Below are positions 1 to 5,959 of a stretch of 5,962 nucleotides of DNA, piece after piece. The position numbers and the translations under genes are program-made. The stretch lies in NCBI GenBank assembly GCA_900752445.1, contig CAADVN010000080.1, forward strand, positions 1-5,962, in the 5' to 3' direction. How positions within the stretch are numbered: position 1 is the first letter of the stretch; each line of letters opens with the position of its first letter. The notes below the pieces were generated by a model. That model had not been told where the DNA came from. It searched no databases and saw nothing but the letters and a program-made list of their open reading frames with translations. Source of the DNA: an uncultured Oscillospiraceae bacterium. GTDB lineage: Bacteria > Bacillota > Clostridia > Oscillospirales > Oscillospiraceae.

Positions 1-255
1 CTCGGGCACGGCGAGGTCGGGCAGCTCGTAGTTTACATAAGTCACAACCTGTGAGGCGATTTTGGTGTCCGCCTCGCGCACGACGTTCTGCACGCTGACC
101 TTTGCCTCGCCTATGTTCAGCGGCACGAGCAGGCGCAGGAGCACGATGAGCCACAGCGCGTATTGCAGCCGAGGGCTTATCCTGCCCCGGAGCAGCCTCC
201 GCAGCAGCACCACGGCGAGGATGAGCACCGAGGATGAAACTATCCATTCAAGCAC
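1..255 (-). CDS. M56-family (BlaR1/MecR1-like) membrane peptidase, N-terminal part only
   Basis: This is the first 85 codons of a membrane protein that continues past the left edge of the window. The product begins M-LEWIVSSSVLILAVVLL. It has one hydrophobic helix at about residues 4-19, a basic turn (RRLLRGR), the RISPRLQYALW stretch characteristic of M56 family N-termini, and a second helix at about 33-47 ending in LLVPL. In this family the protein is an integral-membrane zinc metallopeptidase that senses a ligand and triggers inactivation of its cognate BlaI repressor. The HEXXH zinc motif and any sensor domain lie outside the window, so activity cannot be judged. The start is GTG at 255-253. 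It overlaps the end of the repressor gene by 8 bp and has GGAGG at 269-265, 9 nt upstream. The overlap implies translational coupling and one operon with the repressor. The nearby ATG at 247-245 is in the wrong frame. Confidence 0.88.
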   Translation of the reverse strand, partial: MLEWIVSSSVLILAVVLLRRLLRGRISPRLQYALWLIVLLRLLVPLNIGEAKVSVQNVVREADTKIASQVVTYVNYELPDLAVPE

Positions 256-631
256 CGCTCTCCGCCTCCAATCCGCGCAGGAGCTCATAGAGCTCGTCTA
301 TCTCCTCGCGCGAGAGGGCCTGATTTTTCGTCATGGCGCTGAGCATCAGGCTGACGCTGCCGTGGTAGACCCGGCCCAGGAAATCCCGCGTCTCCACCAG
401 CGCCGCGTCCTCGCGCCCGACGAGCGGCCTGTACAGCTTGACGCCGCCCTCGGTCTCGCCCGAGATCGCGCCCTTGGCCTCCAGCCGCCCGAGCAGCGTC
501 AGCACCGTGCTCCGGCTCCAGCCGCAGCGCCCGCTCAAAAGTTCCGCCGCCTCGCGCCCCGTCAGCGCGCCGTGCTCCCACAGCGCCTCCATCACGCTCC
601 ACTCGGCCTGTGTCAAATTCGCGCTGGACAT
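248..631 (-). CDS. BlaI/MecI-family transcriptional repressor
   Basis: This is a 127-residue protein, within the usual 120-130 of the family. Residues about 5-75 form a winged-helix DNA-binding domain. It opens with LTQAEWSVMEALWEHG, and its recognition-helix region WSRSTVLTLLGRLEAKGAI matches the WS-x-x-T-[VI]-x-T-x-L-x-R-L-x-x-KG pattern of BlaI and MecI. Residues about 76-127 are the helical dimerisation and cleavage part (DFLGRVYHGSV, then SREEIDELYELL). Family members repress their own operon and target genes until the partner M56 peptidase signals and the repressor is cleaved. The ATG start is preceded by an AGGGAGGG Shine-Dalgarno at 646-639, about 7 nt away. The partner gene follows with an 8-bp overlap. 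Two matching operators lie in its promoter. No beta-lactamase or PBP target is visible here, so the regulated phenotype is unknown and a bla or mec symbol is not justified. Confidence 0.93.
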   Translation of the reverse strand: MSSANLTQAEWSVMEALWEHGALTGREAAELLSGRCGWSRSTVLTLLGRLEAKGAISGETEGGVKLYRPLVGREDAALVETRDFLGRVYHGSVSLMLSAMTKNQALSREEIDELYELLRGLEAESGA

Positions 632-649
632 GCCCAGCCCTCCCTTGTC

Positions 650-659
650 TACGTTTGTA
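650..659. promoter_or_regulatory. BlaI-type operator at the transcription start
   Basis: TACG-TT-TGTA matches the TACA-N2-TGTA core at 7 of 8 positions. It lies just downstream of the -10, over the expected start point of the repressor operon. Its centre is 32 bp (about three helical turns) from the other operator, which suits cooperative binding on one face of the DNA. Its single mismatch is in the opposite half-site to that of its partner. Confidence 0.68.
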
Positions 660-664
660 AACTC

Positions 665-693
665 AGTTTAGCACGTCTGTCTACACTTGTCAA
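665..693 (-). promoter_or_regulatory. Promoter of the blaI-like/M56 operon
   Basis: Read on the minus strand, a perfect -35 TTGACA (693-688) is followed by a 17-bp spacer and a -10-like TAAACT (670-665, four of six consensus bases). Transcription would start near 658, leaving a short leader before the repressor start at 631. Both BlaI-type operators fall on or next to these elements. Confidence 0.75.
682..691. promoter_or_regulatory. BlaI-type operator overlapping the -35
   Basis: TACA-CT-TGTC matches the TACA-N2-TGTA core of BlaI/MecI operators at 7 of 8 positions. It overlaps the minus-strand -35, so a bound repressor would block RNA polymerase. It lies in a 17-bp block (678-694) that repeats at 646-662 with 14 of 17 identities. 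Confidence 0.7.
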
Positions 694-706
694 CAGGCTT
701 CGTGTC

Positions 707-736
707 TTCAGAATCATTCAGAATTGTTCACAGTTC
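707..736 (+). promoter_or_regulatory. Tandem 10-bp direct repeats, candidate response-regulator binding site
   Basis: Three head-to-tail 10-bp units are visible. TTCAGAAT occurs perfectly at 707-714 and 717-724, and TTCACAGT (6 of 8 identical) occurs at 727-734. A very weak fourth unit starts at 737. A strict 10-bp pitch is typical of sites bound by dimers of OmpR/PhoB-family regulators, and TTCACA resembles the hexamers of Bacillus PhoP boxes. The block ends just before a plus-strand -35-like TTGACG at 742, a position suited to activation of the lipoprotein gene. It also lies upstream of the minus-strand operon and could act on both. Binding by the regulator encoded at 3319 is inference. GAAT-c-ATTC at 711-719 could alternatively be read as a small palindrome. 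Confidence 0.5.
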
Positions 737-741
737 TTACA

Positions 742-770
742 TTGACGAGGCCTGCGGGTGATGTTACCCT
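742..770 (+). promoter_or_regulatory. Candidate promoter of the lipoprotein gene
   Basis: TTGACG (742-747, five of six consensus bases) is followed by a 17-bp spacer and TACCCT (765-770). The -10 matches only three of six bases, but a TG dinucleotide at 762-763 gives an extended -10 arrangement. The weak -10 would fit a promoter that needs an activator, such as one bound to the adjacent tandem repeats. TAATAC at 799-804, also preceded by TG at 796-797, is an alternative -10. Confidence 0.4.
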
Positions 771-774
771 AACT

Positions 775-806
775 GTGCTGTTACACTTAGTACAGTGCTA
801 ATACAC
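775..806 (+). repeat. Direct repeat pair, possible operator
   Basis: GTGCTGTTACAC (775-786) and GTGCTAATACAC (795-806) match at 10 of 12 positions with starts exactly 20 bp apart, or two helical turns. A related TGTTACCC lies at 762-769. The pair sits between the candidate promoter and the lipoprotein ribosome binding site, and its second copy overlaps the alternative -10. A regulator bound here would more likely repress than activate. The cognate protein is unknown. Confidence 0.35.
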
Positions 807-823
807 CTACGGAGGATACATTG

Positions 824-3190
824 ATGAAAAACGGAAAACGTGCGATAGCGCTCATCTCTGCGCTGGTGCTGGCGCTGGGGCTCATATCCGGCTGCGGCGC
901 GGCGCCTGCGGGGCCGGGCGGCAAGGCTCCGGGCGGCGGCGCGGGCGAGGCTGCGGGCAGCGTCTGGAGAGCCGAGCGCAGGAAGATAGAGGGCCTCGAG
1001 GGGCTCATGGACACGAAGGCCATAGCTGACGGCAAGGTCTACTTCTCCACCAGCCGGAACTGGTGGGAAGACGACGCGAAAGAGGGCGAGCCCGTGGAGC
1101 TCTGGACGGCGCCGCTCGAGGGCGGCAAGGTGGAAAAGCTCGCCGGCTACAAGCCGCTCGAAGCACCCGAAGGGCTCGAGGACCTGCGCGTGCAGATAAA
1201 CGCCATCGCGCCCTCGAGGGCCGGGCTCTGGCTCTACGAGTCGCAGAGCGGCACGAGCTACGACCTGCCAGAGGGCTTCTCGGGCGATGACGCGGACAAG
1301 TACGAGTACGCCAAGGAGCACGATATGAGCGTCCTGCGCCTCATCGACCCCGATACGGCGGCGGAAAAGCTCAAAGTAGAGCTCGGGCCCGTGTACGAGG
1401 CGGTGAAGAAGGCCTATCCCGAGTCCGGCGACAGCCTCAGCATGAGCGCCATGTATTCGGACGCGGACGGCAGCCTCTGCGTCATCTACGACATGAGCGC
1501 GGCGGCGCTCTTCAGCGCGGACGGCGAATTTTTGGGCGCGCAGGCCCTGCCCGGCTGGTGGGACACGGTGCTCCGGCTCTCCGACGGGCGCGCGGCCATC
1601 TGCGGGCGCGACGAGGGCGGCTACGAGCTCCGGCCCGTGGACTTCGCAGCCAAGACCATAGGCAGCGGCATCACCCTGCCGCAGAACGCCGGAAACGCCT
1701 GCTTCGGCGGCGGCAAATACTCCTGCGGCTACCTCGACAGCCTCTACATCTACGGCCTCGACGCCGCCTCGGGAGAGAGCACCCGGCTCGCGGGACTGCT
1801 GGACTGCGGCATAGACGAAAACCAGCTCACCGGCGTCTACCTCGGCGAGGGCGGCGAGATAAACTGCTTCGTCAACAACTTCGACACCGGGAACACCGAG
1901 CTCTACCATCTCACCGAGCTCGACCCCGCCGAGGCGGCGAAGATCGTCACGCTCCGCCTCGCCTGCAACTACGTGAGCCCCAACCTCAACCGGGCCGTCC
2001 TGAACTTCAACACGTCCAGCAAAAACGCCCGCATCGAGGTGACGGACTATTCCCAGTACGCGACCGATGAGGACTACTCCGCCGGCATTACGAAGCTCAA
2101 CACCGAGATACTCAGCGGCAACGTGCCGGACCTCTTCGTCACCACCGACCTGCCCATGGCGCGCTACGCGGCGAAGGGGCTGCTCAAGGACATCTACGAG
2201 CTCATGGACAAGGACCCCGAGCTCGGGCGCGGCAGCTTCATGGCCCCGGTGCTCAAGGCCGTCGAGACCGACGGCAAGCTCTACTCCATCTCCCCTGGTT
2301 TCGGGCTCATAACGCTAGTTGGCAAGTCCGACATCGTGGGCAAGGAGCCCGGCTGGACGCTCGCACAGATGCAGGAGGTCATAAAGGCGCACCCGGAGGC
2401 AAAGTACATCCTCGGCCAGGGCATGACCCGGAACATGGTGCTCGACAGCATGCTGCGCTACGGCCTTGACCGCTACGTGGACTGGCAGAAGGGCGAGTGC
2501 AGCTTCAACAGCCCGGACTTCATCGACGTTTTGAACTTCAGCCGCCTCTTCCCGGAGGAGTTCGAGTACGAGGACATAGGCATGAGCCCCTACCAGCTGC
2601 TGGCCGAGGGCAGGCAGCTGCTGATGCCCTACGAGCTGCGGGACTTCCGCGACTACCAGACCTGCATCGCCGCGACGAAGGGCGAGGCGACCTTCAAGGG
2701 CTATCCGACGGCGGACGGCATAGGCAACCTCATAACCCTTGCCGGCGACCCGCTGAGCATAAGCGCCACCTGCCGGAACATGGACGCCGCCTGGAGCTTT
2801 GTGCGCGCCATGCTGGGCGAGGACTACTACAAGTCGGCCCGCTACGTGGATGGCTTCCCGCTGAATGTGAAGGCCTATGACGCCGCCGAGGCCGAGGCGA
2901 TGAAGAAGGACACCTACAAGGACCCGGACACGGGCAAGGTCGAGGAGCTGCCCGCCGGCACCATCGGCTGGGGCGATTTTGAGCTGAACTTCTACGCCCT
3001 GACGAAGGAGGAGGCCCAGGCCCTGCGCGGCCTGATAGCCGCCACCGACCGCACGAGCGCGTATGATAAGAACATCATGGACATCATAAGCAAGGAGGTC
3101 GAGTCCTTCTCGAAGAACATAAAGACTGCGGAGCAGGCGGCGGCCCTGATCCAGGACCGCATCTCGCTGTACGTGAACGAGCAGCGCTGA
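824..3190 (+). CDS. Lipoprotein with propeller-like N-terminus fused to a family-1 solute-binding domain
   Basis: This is a 788-residue exported lipoprotein. A basic N-terminus (MKNGKR), a hydrophobic core and the lipobox I-S-G-C (lipidated Cys24) anchor it to the outer face of the membrane. A Gly/Ala/Pro-rich linker covers about 25-46. Residues about 47-370 show at least five blade-like units (hydrophobic strand, DG or GG turn, strand) at about 68-108, 208-240, 247-285, 296-325 and 335-366, which I read as a beta-propeller-like region. From about 375 the sequence fits family-1 extracellular solute-binding proteins: VTLRLACNY, then GNVPDLFVTTDLPMARYAAKG at 432-452, GKLYSISPGFG at 484-494 and WTLAQMQEVI at 511-520. 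Ordinary family-1 binding proteins are about 400-450 residues, so this one is nearly double length. The ligand cannot be inferred. The ATG at 824 is chosen over TTG at 821 because GGAGG (811-815) lies 8 nt from it. No transporter genes adjoin it, and a two-component operon follows a terminator, which suggests sensing or scavenging rather than a standard ABC operon. Confidence 0.88.
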   Translation: MKNGKRAIALISALVLALGLISGCGAAPAGPGGKAPGGGAGEAAGSVWRAERRKIEGLEGLMDTKAIADGKVYFSTSRNWWEDDAKEGEPVELWTAPLEGGKVEKLAGYKPLEAPEGLEDLRVQINAIAPSRAGLWLYESQSGTSYDLPEGFSGDDADKYEYAKEHDMSVLRLIDPDTAAEKLKVELGPVYEAVKKAYPESGDSLSMSAMYSDADGSLCVIYDMSAAALFSADGEFLGAQALPGWWDTVLRLSDGRAAICGRDEGGYELRPVDFAAKTIGSGITLPQNAGNACFGGGKYSCGYLDSLYIYGLDAASGESTRLAGLLDCGIDENQLTGVYLGEGGEINCFVNNFDTGNTELYHLTELDPAEAAKIVTLRLACNYVSPNLNRAVLNFNTSSKNARIEVTDYSQYATDEDYSAGITKLNTEILSGNVPDLFVTTDLPMARYAAKGLLKDIYELMDKDPELGRGSFMAPVLKAVETDGKLYSISPGFGLITLVGKSDIVGKEPGWTLAQMQEVIKAHPEAKYILGQGMTRNMVLDSMLRYGLDRYVDWQKGECSFNSPDFIDVLNFSRLFPEEFEYEDIGMSPYQLLAEGRQLLMPYELRDFRDYQTCIAATKGEATFKGYPTADGIGNLITLAGDPLSISATCRNMDAAWSFVRAMLGEDYYKSARYVDGFPLNVKAYDAAEAEAMKKDTYKDPDTGKVEELPAGTIGWGDFELNFYALTKEEAQALRGLIAATDRTSAYDKNIMDIISKEVESFSKNIKTAEQAAALIQDRISLYVNEQR

Positions 3191-3220
3191 GCGCCAGGGC
3201 CCGGGGTTTTATAAGCGGCA

Positions 3221-3253
3221 AAAGGTGGAGACCCGGCGCGGGCCTCCACCTTT
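3221..3253 (+). terminator. Strong hairpin after the lipoprotein gene, probable intrinsic terminator
   Basis: AAAGGTGGAG (3221-3230) pairs perfectly with CTCCACCTTT (3244-3253). After an A/C mismatch the stem continues with CCCG (3232-3235) and CGGG (3239-3242) around a 3-nt loop. That is 14 base pairs in all, very GC-rich, starting 30 bp after the stop codon. The only T-run on the plus strand is the TTT that closes the stem, so termination may be incomplete. Read in reverse, the hairpin is followed by TTTT. Confidence 0.65.
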
Positions 3254-3288
3254 GTGCAGTATGCGGACATAATTTGGACAAAAGTACG

Positions 3289-3297
3289 TGCTATCAT
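3289..3297 (+). promoter_or_regulatory. Candidate extended -10 promoter of the two-component operon
   Basis: TG-C-TATCAT gives an extended -10 with five of six -10 bases. No convincing -35 lies 16-18 bp upstream, which extended -10 promoters can tolerate. The predicted start near 3304 would leave only about 15 nt of leader, just enough for the GGGAGG at 3305-3310. A second -10-like CATAAT at 3268-3273 would give a longer leader and is an alternative. Confidence 0.4.
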
Positions 3298-3318
3298 GCA
3301 GCCAGGGAGGCGATATAC

Positions 3319-3987
3319 ATGAGCTGCGTACTCATTGTGGAGGACGAGGCGCGGATACGGGACATCGTGCGCGACTATTTCGTGAGCCACGGCCTCGGCT
3401 GCGACCTCGCGAGAAACGGGGCCGAGGCGCTCGACCTCATGCGCGACAACGACTACGACGCGATACTGCTCGACGTGCTCATGCCCGGGCTGGACGGCTT
3501 TTCGGTCTGCGAGGCGTTAAGGCGCGTCAGCCGGGTGCCGATACTGTTCCTCACGGCGCTCGGCTCGGAGCGGGACGTGCTGCGCGGCTACGCGCTCGGC
3601 TGCGACGACTACGTGACGAAGCCCTTCTCGCTGGCCGTGCTGCTGGCGAAGACCGAGGCGCTCATCCGGCGCAGCGGCGGCGGGGACGGGGCCGGGCTCC
3701 TCGTCTGCGGGGCCATAGCGCTCGACACGGGCGCGCGCTCCTGCACCGTGTCGGGCGAGCCGGTGAAGCTCCAGCCTCGGGAATACGAGCTGCTCTGCTG
3801 CCTCATGCGCAACCGCGGCCGCGTGCTCAGCCGCGAGCAGCTGCTCGACAGGGTCTGGGGCCTCGACTTCGAGGGCGGCGACCGGGCCGTCGATGTGCGG
3901 ATTCGGAGCCTGCGCTCGGCCCTCGGCGAGGCCGGCGGGCAGATAAAGACCGTTTTCAAGTCCGGATACAGGCTCGAGGAGGTGTGA
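3319..3987 (+). CDS. OmpR/PhoB-family response regulator
   Basis: This is a 222-residue two-domain regulator, normal length for the family. The receiver domain (about 1-115) has every conserved site: acidic pocket Glu8-Asp9, phospho-acceptor Asp52 in ILLDVLMPGLDG, switch Thr79, the Tyr98 aromatic position and Lys101 in YVTKPF. After a short linker, a winged-helix DNA-binding domain covers about 127-220. It contains LQPREYELLCCLMRNRGRVLSREQLL, read in pieces from 151, the recognition-helix segment DRAVDVRIRSLRSALG and the wing KSGYRL. It would be phosphorylated by the kinase encoded 2 bp downstream and act as a dimeric DNA-binding regulator. The ATG at 3319 has GGGAGG at 3305-3310, 8 nt upstream. 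The in-frame TTG at 3274 would add 15 residues ahead of the usual VLIVEDE start and has no ribosome binding site. Target genes are not shown directly. The tandem 10-bp repeats at 707-736 are the best candidate site in the window. Confidence 0.97.
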   Translation: MSCVLIVEDEARIRDIVRDYFVSHGLGCDLARNGAEALDLMRDNDYDAILLDVLMPGLDGFSVCEALRRVSRVPILFLTALGSERDVLRGYALGCDDYVTKPFSLAVLLAKTEALIRRSGGGDGAGLLVCGAIALDTGARSCTVSGEPVKLQPREYELLCCLMRNRGRVLSREQLLDRVWGLDFEGGDRAVDVRIRSLRSALGEAGGQIKTVFKSGYRLEEV

Positions 3988-3989
3988 AC

Positions 3990-5774
3990 ATGGGTCTTTC
4001 AAAACCGCGCAGGCTCCGAAGGCGGATAGCCCTGCCGCTGTTTCTGGCCTTCGCCCTGCTCTGGCTGGGCAGCATGGCCCTGCTCACCGCCGCTGCGAAG
4101 GACGAGCTGGAGCTGAAGATAGGCTCGACCATAAACGACCTGCGGCGCGACCTTCAGGCCGAGCTGGAGCTGCACCTCGAGCGGCTCGAGGGCGACGGCG
4201 CCGAGTATGCCGGGGACTATCTGCGCTCTAACCTCAGCTGGGCTTCAATGAGCCTGACGGGCATCGGCGAGAGCGCGATGGACTTGCTGGTAAGAGACGG
4301 CGAGGGCGGACAGTTCCGCAGCCAGCTCGCCTGGGGCAGCGGGTACGAGGACGGATTCAGCACAAGCCGGCTCTGGTACTTCTGGCTCGACGAGGGCCTG
4401 GACGACGAGGGACAGCTGGCCTTTGCGCGCTGGCTGACGGACATGGGCGCGTCCTCATCTTTGACGCTCGACGCGGACGGCACGACCGCCGTGAGCCCGT
4501 CATCCCTGACCGGCTGCACCGCGCGCGTGACAGGCTTTGTGCGCGAGGGATACTCGCTGGACGTACAGAAGATAGAGATAGTGGGCCCGGACGGAGAGCT
4601 TGTGGCCTCCTTCGAAACGTCCATGCAGGGCGAGGAGCCGGTCTCGGTAGAGCTGAGGTACCTCCAAGTGGCCAGCGTGCTGCTTCCGGCGTCAAGCGAC
4701 GAGGGATACCCGGGCTCCGACATGGAGCGCAGGCTGGAAAACTTCCGCGAGGCCCAGGCGATAATAGACCGCGACCTGGCCGGCGAGGCGCGCAGCGTGC
4801 TGACGAGCGGAGGCAGCCTGAGGATCAACGCGCACGGCGGCGGCATGACGAGTCTGATATCGGCGCAGACCGAGCCGGGCCGGGCGGCGGTGGAGAGCGA
4901 GCTGTTCACGTACCTGAGCACTTTTATACTGTCGGCCCTGGCCGCGCTGGGGCTGGCGGCGTATCTCTCGTGTAAGGTGACGGGGCCGGTGGAGGAGCTC
5001 TGCCGGGGCGCTGAGTCCGGCTGCTGTGCGGAAAGCGGGCCTGTAACGGAGCTGAACGCGCTGGCGTCGGCCTTCAACGCCGCTCAGGCGCGGCTGGCGG
5101 GGCAGCTCGAGCGCGAGCGGGAGTTCACGCGCTCGGCGGCGCACGAGCTCAAAACGCCGCTGGCCGTCATCCGCACGCACGCCGAGGCCCTGCGCGAGGA
5201 CATAGACGCGGGAAAGCGCGGGCAGTATCTGGACATCGTGCTGGATGAGAGCGACCGCATGGCCCGGCTCGTGGCGCAGCTGCTGGAGCTCTACCGGCTC
5301 GGGGACGGGGCGATAGCGAAGGAGCCGCTGGAGCTGGCGGCGCTCGTGCGCGAGGTCTGGGCGCCGCTGGAGCTGGGCCTGCGGCAGCGCGGGCTGGGGC
5401 TCGAGCTGGACCTGGAGCCCGTGCGCGTTCTGGGCGACCGCGAGCGGCTGGCCCAGCTTGCGGCCAACCTGGCGGCTAACGCGCTGCGGCACTGTGCGGA
5501 CGGCGGCGAGATACGCGTGAGCCTGCGTGCCGGCGGCGGCGAGGCGGTTTTGACGGTGTACAACGAGGGCGAGCGGGTAGCCGAGGACGACCTGCCGCAT
5601 CTGTTCGAGGCGTTCTACCGAGGCGACAAGTCGCGCAGCCGCGAGAGCGGCGGCACGGGCCTGGGCCTGGCGATAGTGCGCGCGGCGGCGCAGGCGCACG
5701 GCGGCGGCTGCGCGGTGGAGAACCGTGACAAGGGCGTGGCCTTTACAGTGACGCTCCCGCAGGCGCAAGTCTGA
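3990..5774 (+). CDS. Membrane sensor histidine kinase with a large extracellular domain
   Basis: This is a 594-residue kinase, partner of the preceding regulator. The order is a basic N-terminus, a transmembrane helix (about 13-35), an extracellular sensor of about 270 residues (36-307), a second helix (about 308-328), a HAMP-like linker (about 328-375, TGPVEEL then ELNALASAFN), a HisKA domain with phospho-acceptor His385 in SAAHELKTPLAV, and a HATPase domain. The HATPase has an N box (Asn493 and Asn497 in NLAANALRH), a G1-like YNEGE (Asn525 replaces the usual Asp), an F box (LFEAFYR) and a G2 box (GGTGLGLAIV). The Asn variant occurs in other Firmicute kinases and does not by itself imply inactivity. 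The sensor starts with a charged heptad-like helix (about 38-66) and otherwise resembles no fold I recognise, so its signal is unknown. Typical kinases of this layout are 450-500 residues, and the excess is in the sensor. The ATG has GAGGAGG (3976-3982) 7 nt upstream, inside the end of the regulator gene. Confidence 0.97.
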   Translation: MGLSKPRRLRRRIALPLFLAFALLWLGSMALLTAAAKDELELKIGSTINDLRRDLQAELELHLERLEGDGAEYAGDYLRSNLSWASMSLTGIGESAMDLLVRDGEGGQFRSQLAWGSGYEDGFSTSRLWYFWLDEGLDDEGQLAFARWLTDMGASSSLTLDADGTTAVSPSSLTGCTARVTGFVREGYSLDVQKIEIVGPDGELVASFETSMQGEEPVSVELRYLQVASVLLPASSDEGYPGSDMERRLENFREAQAIIDRDLAGEARSVLTSGGSLRINAHGGGMTSLISAQTEPGRAAVESELFTYLSTFILSALAALGLAAYLSCKVTGPVEELCRGAESGCCAESGPVTELNALASAFNAAQARLAGQLEREREFTRSAAHELKTPLAVIRTHAEALREDIDAGKRGQYLDIVLDESDRMARLVAQLLELYRLGDGAIAKEPLELAALVREVWAPLELGLRQRGLGLELDLEPVRVLGDRERLAQLAANLAANALRHCADGGEIRVSLRAGGGEAVLTVYNEGERVAEDDLPHLFEAFYRGDKSRSRESGGTGLGLAIVRAAAQAHGGGCAVENRDKGVAFTVTLPQAQV

Positions 5775-5790
5775 AGTTTTCGCCCCGTGC

Positions 5791-5812
5791 GGCGCATCGG
5801 GGTCGATGCGCC
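5791..5812. repeat. Stem-loop, 9-bp arms
   Basis: GGCGCATCG (5791-5799) and CGATGCGCC (5804-5812) form a perfect 9-bp stem with a 4-nt loop, 16 bp after the kinase stop codon. No T-run follows, so it is not a classical terminator, though it could protect the 3' end of the mRNA. Confidence 0.6.
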
Positions 5813-5877
5813 CTACGATTACGTTGGTGCGTGACCGTGACGTCTCGCAGGGACGTGGGCGAGCACGAAGTTTTCGC

Positions 5878-5897
5878 CCGCCTTTTACAAAAGGCGG
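5878..5897. repeat. Stem-loop, 9-bp arms, possible terminator
   Basis: CCGCCTTTT (5878-5886) and AAAAGGCGG (5889-5897) are perfect complements around AC. With a realistic 4-nt loop, 8 bp remain. It lies just after the second copy of the 13-bp repeat. No T-run follows on either strand, so terminator function is only possible. Confidence 0.5.
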
Positions 5898-5920
5898 CGG
5901 GGTCGCCTGATAACCGGCCG

Positions 5921-5934
5921 CGCGGTAGACCGCG
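5921..5934. repeat. Stem-loop, 5-bp arms
   Basis: CGCGG (5921-5925) and CCGCG (5930-5934) pair around TAGA, one of the serial short palindromes of the tail region. Confidence 0.4.
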
Positions 5935-5944
5935 ATCCCTCCGT

Positions 5945-5959
5945 CACGGCTTCGCCGTG
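5945..5959. repeat. Stem-loop, 6-bp arms, at the right edge
   Basis: CACGGC (5945-5950) and GCCGTG (5954-5959) pair around TTC. It ends 3 bases before the window edge, so the element it belongs to probably continues outside. Confidence 0.45.

Noticed and set aside
245..247. ATG directly after the repressor stop as the M56 start
   Set aside because: It reads a different frame giving Ala/Arg-rich sequence with no membrane helices. The GTG at 255-253 reads the M56-like frame.
62..745. Plus-strand 227-codon open frame across the repressor and M56 genes
   Set aside because: The minus strand encodes recognisable BlaI and M56 sequences with ribosome binding sites and operators. The plus-strand product is low-complexity shadow.
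764..1909. Minus-strand 381-codon open frame opposite the lipoprotein gene
   Set aside because: It has no domain-like sequence and no ribosome binding site. It arises because GC-rich coding DNA has few stops on the opposite strand, and the plus strand encodes a clear lipoprotein.
3274..3318. TTG start adding 15 residues to the response regulator
   Set aside because: There is no ribosome binding site upstream of it, and the family begins directly at the MxxVLIVEDE-like segment. GGGAGG at 3305-3310 fits the ATG at 3319.
3288..3989. In-frame upstream extension of the kinase frame across the regulator gene
   Set aside because: The translated extension is Arg/Ala-rich shadow of the regulator. 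The ATG at 3990 has a strong GAGGAGG at 7 nt and begins a normal membrane anchor.
5562..5570. Kinase G1 box Asn525 in place of Asp as a sign of a dead kinase
   Set aside because: The Asn form is found in other Firmicute sensor kinases, and His385, the N box and the G2 glycines are intact.
4692..5768. Minus-strand 358-codon open frame opposite the kinase
   Set aside because: Its composition is Arg/Ala/Gln/Leu-rich shadow sequence, while the plus strand carries intact HisKA and HATPase motifs.
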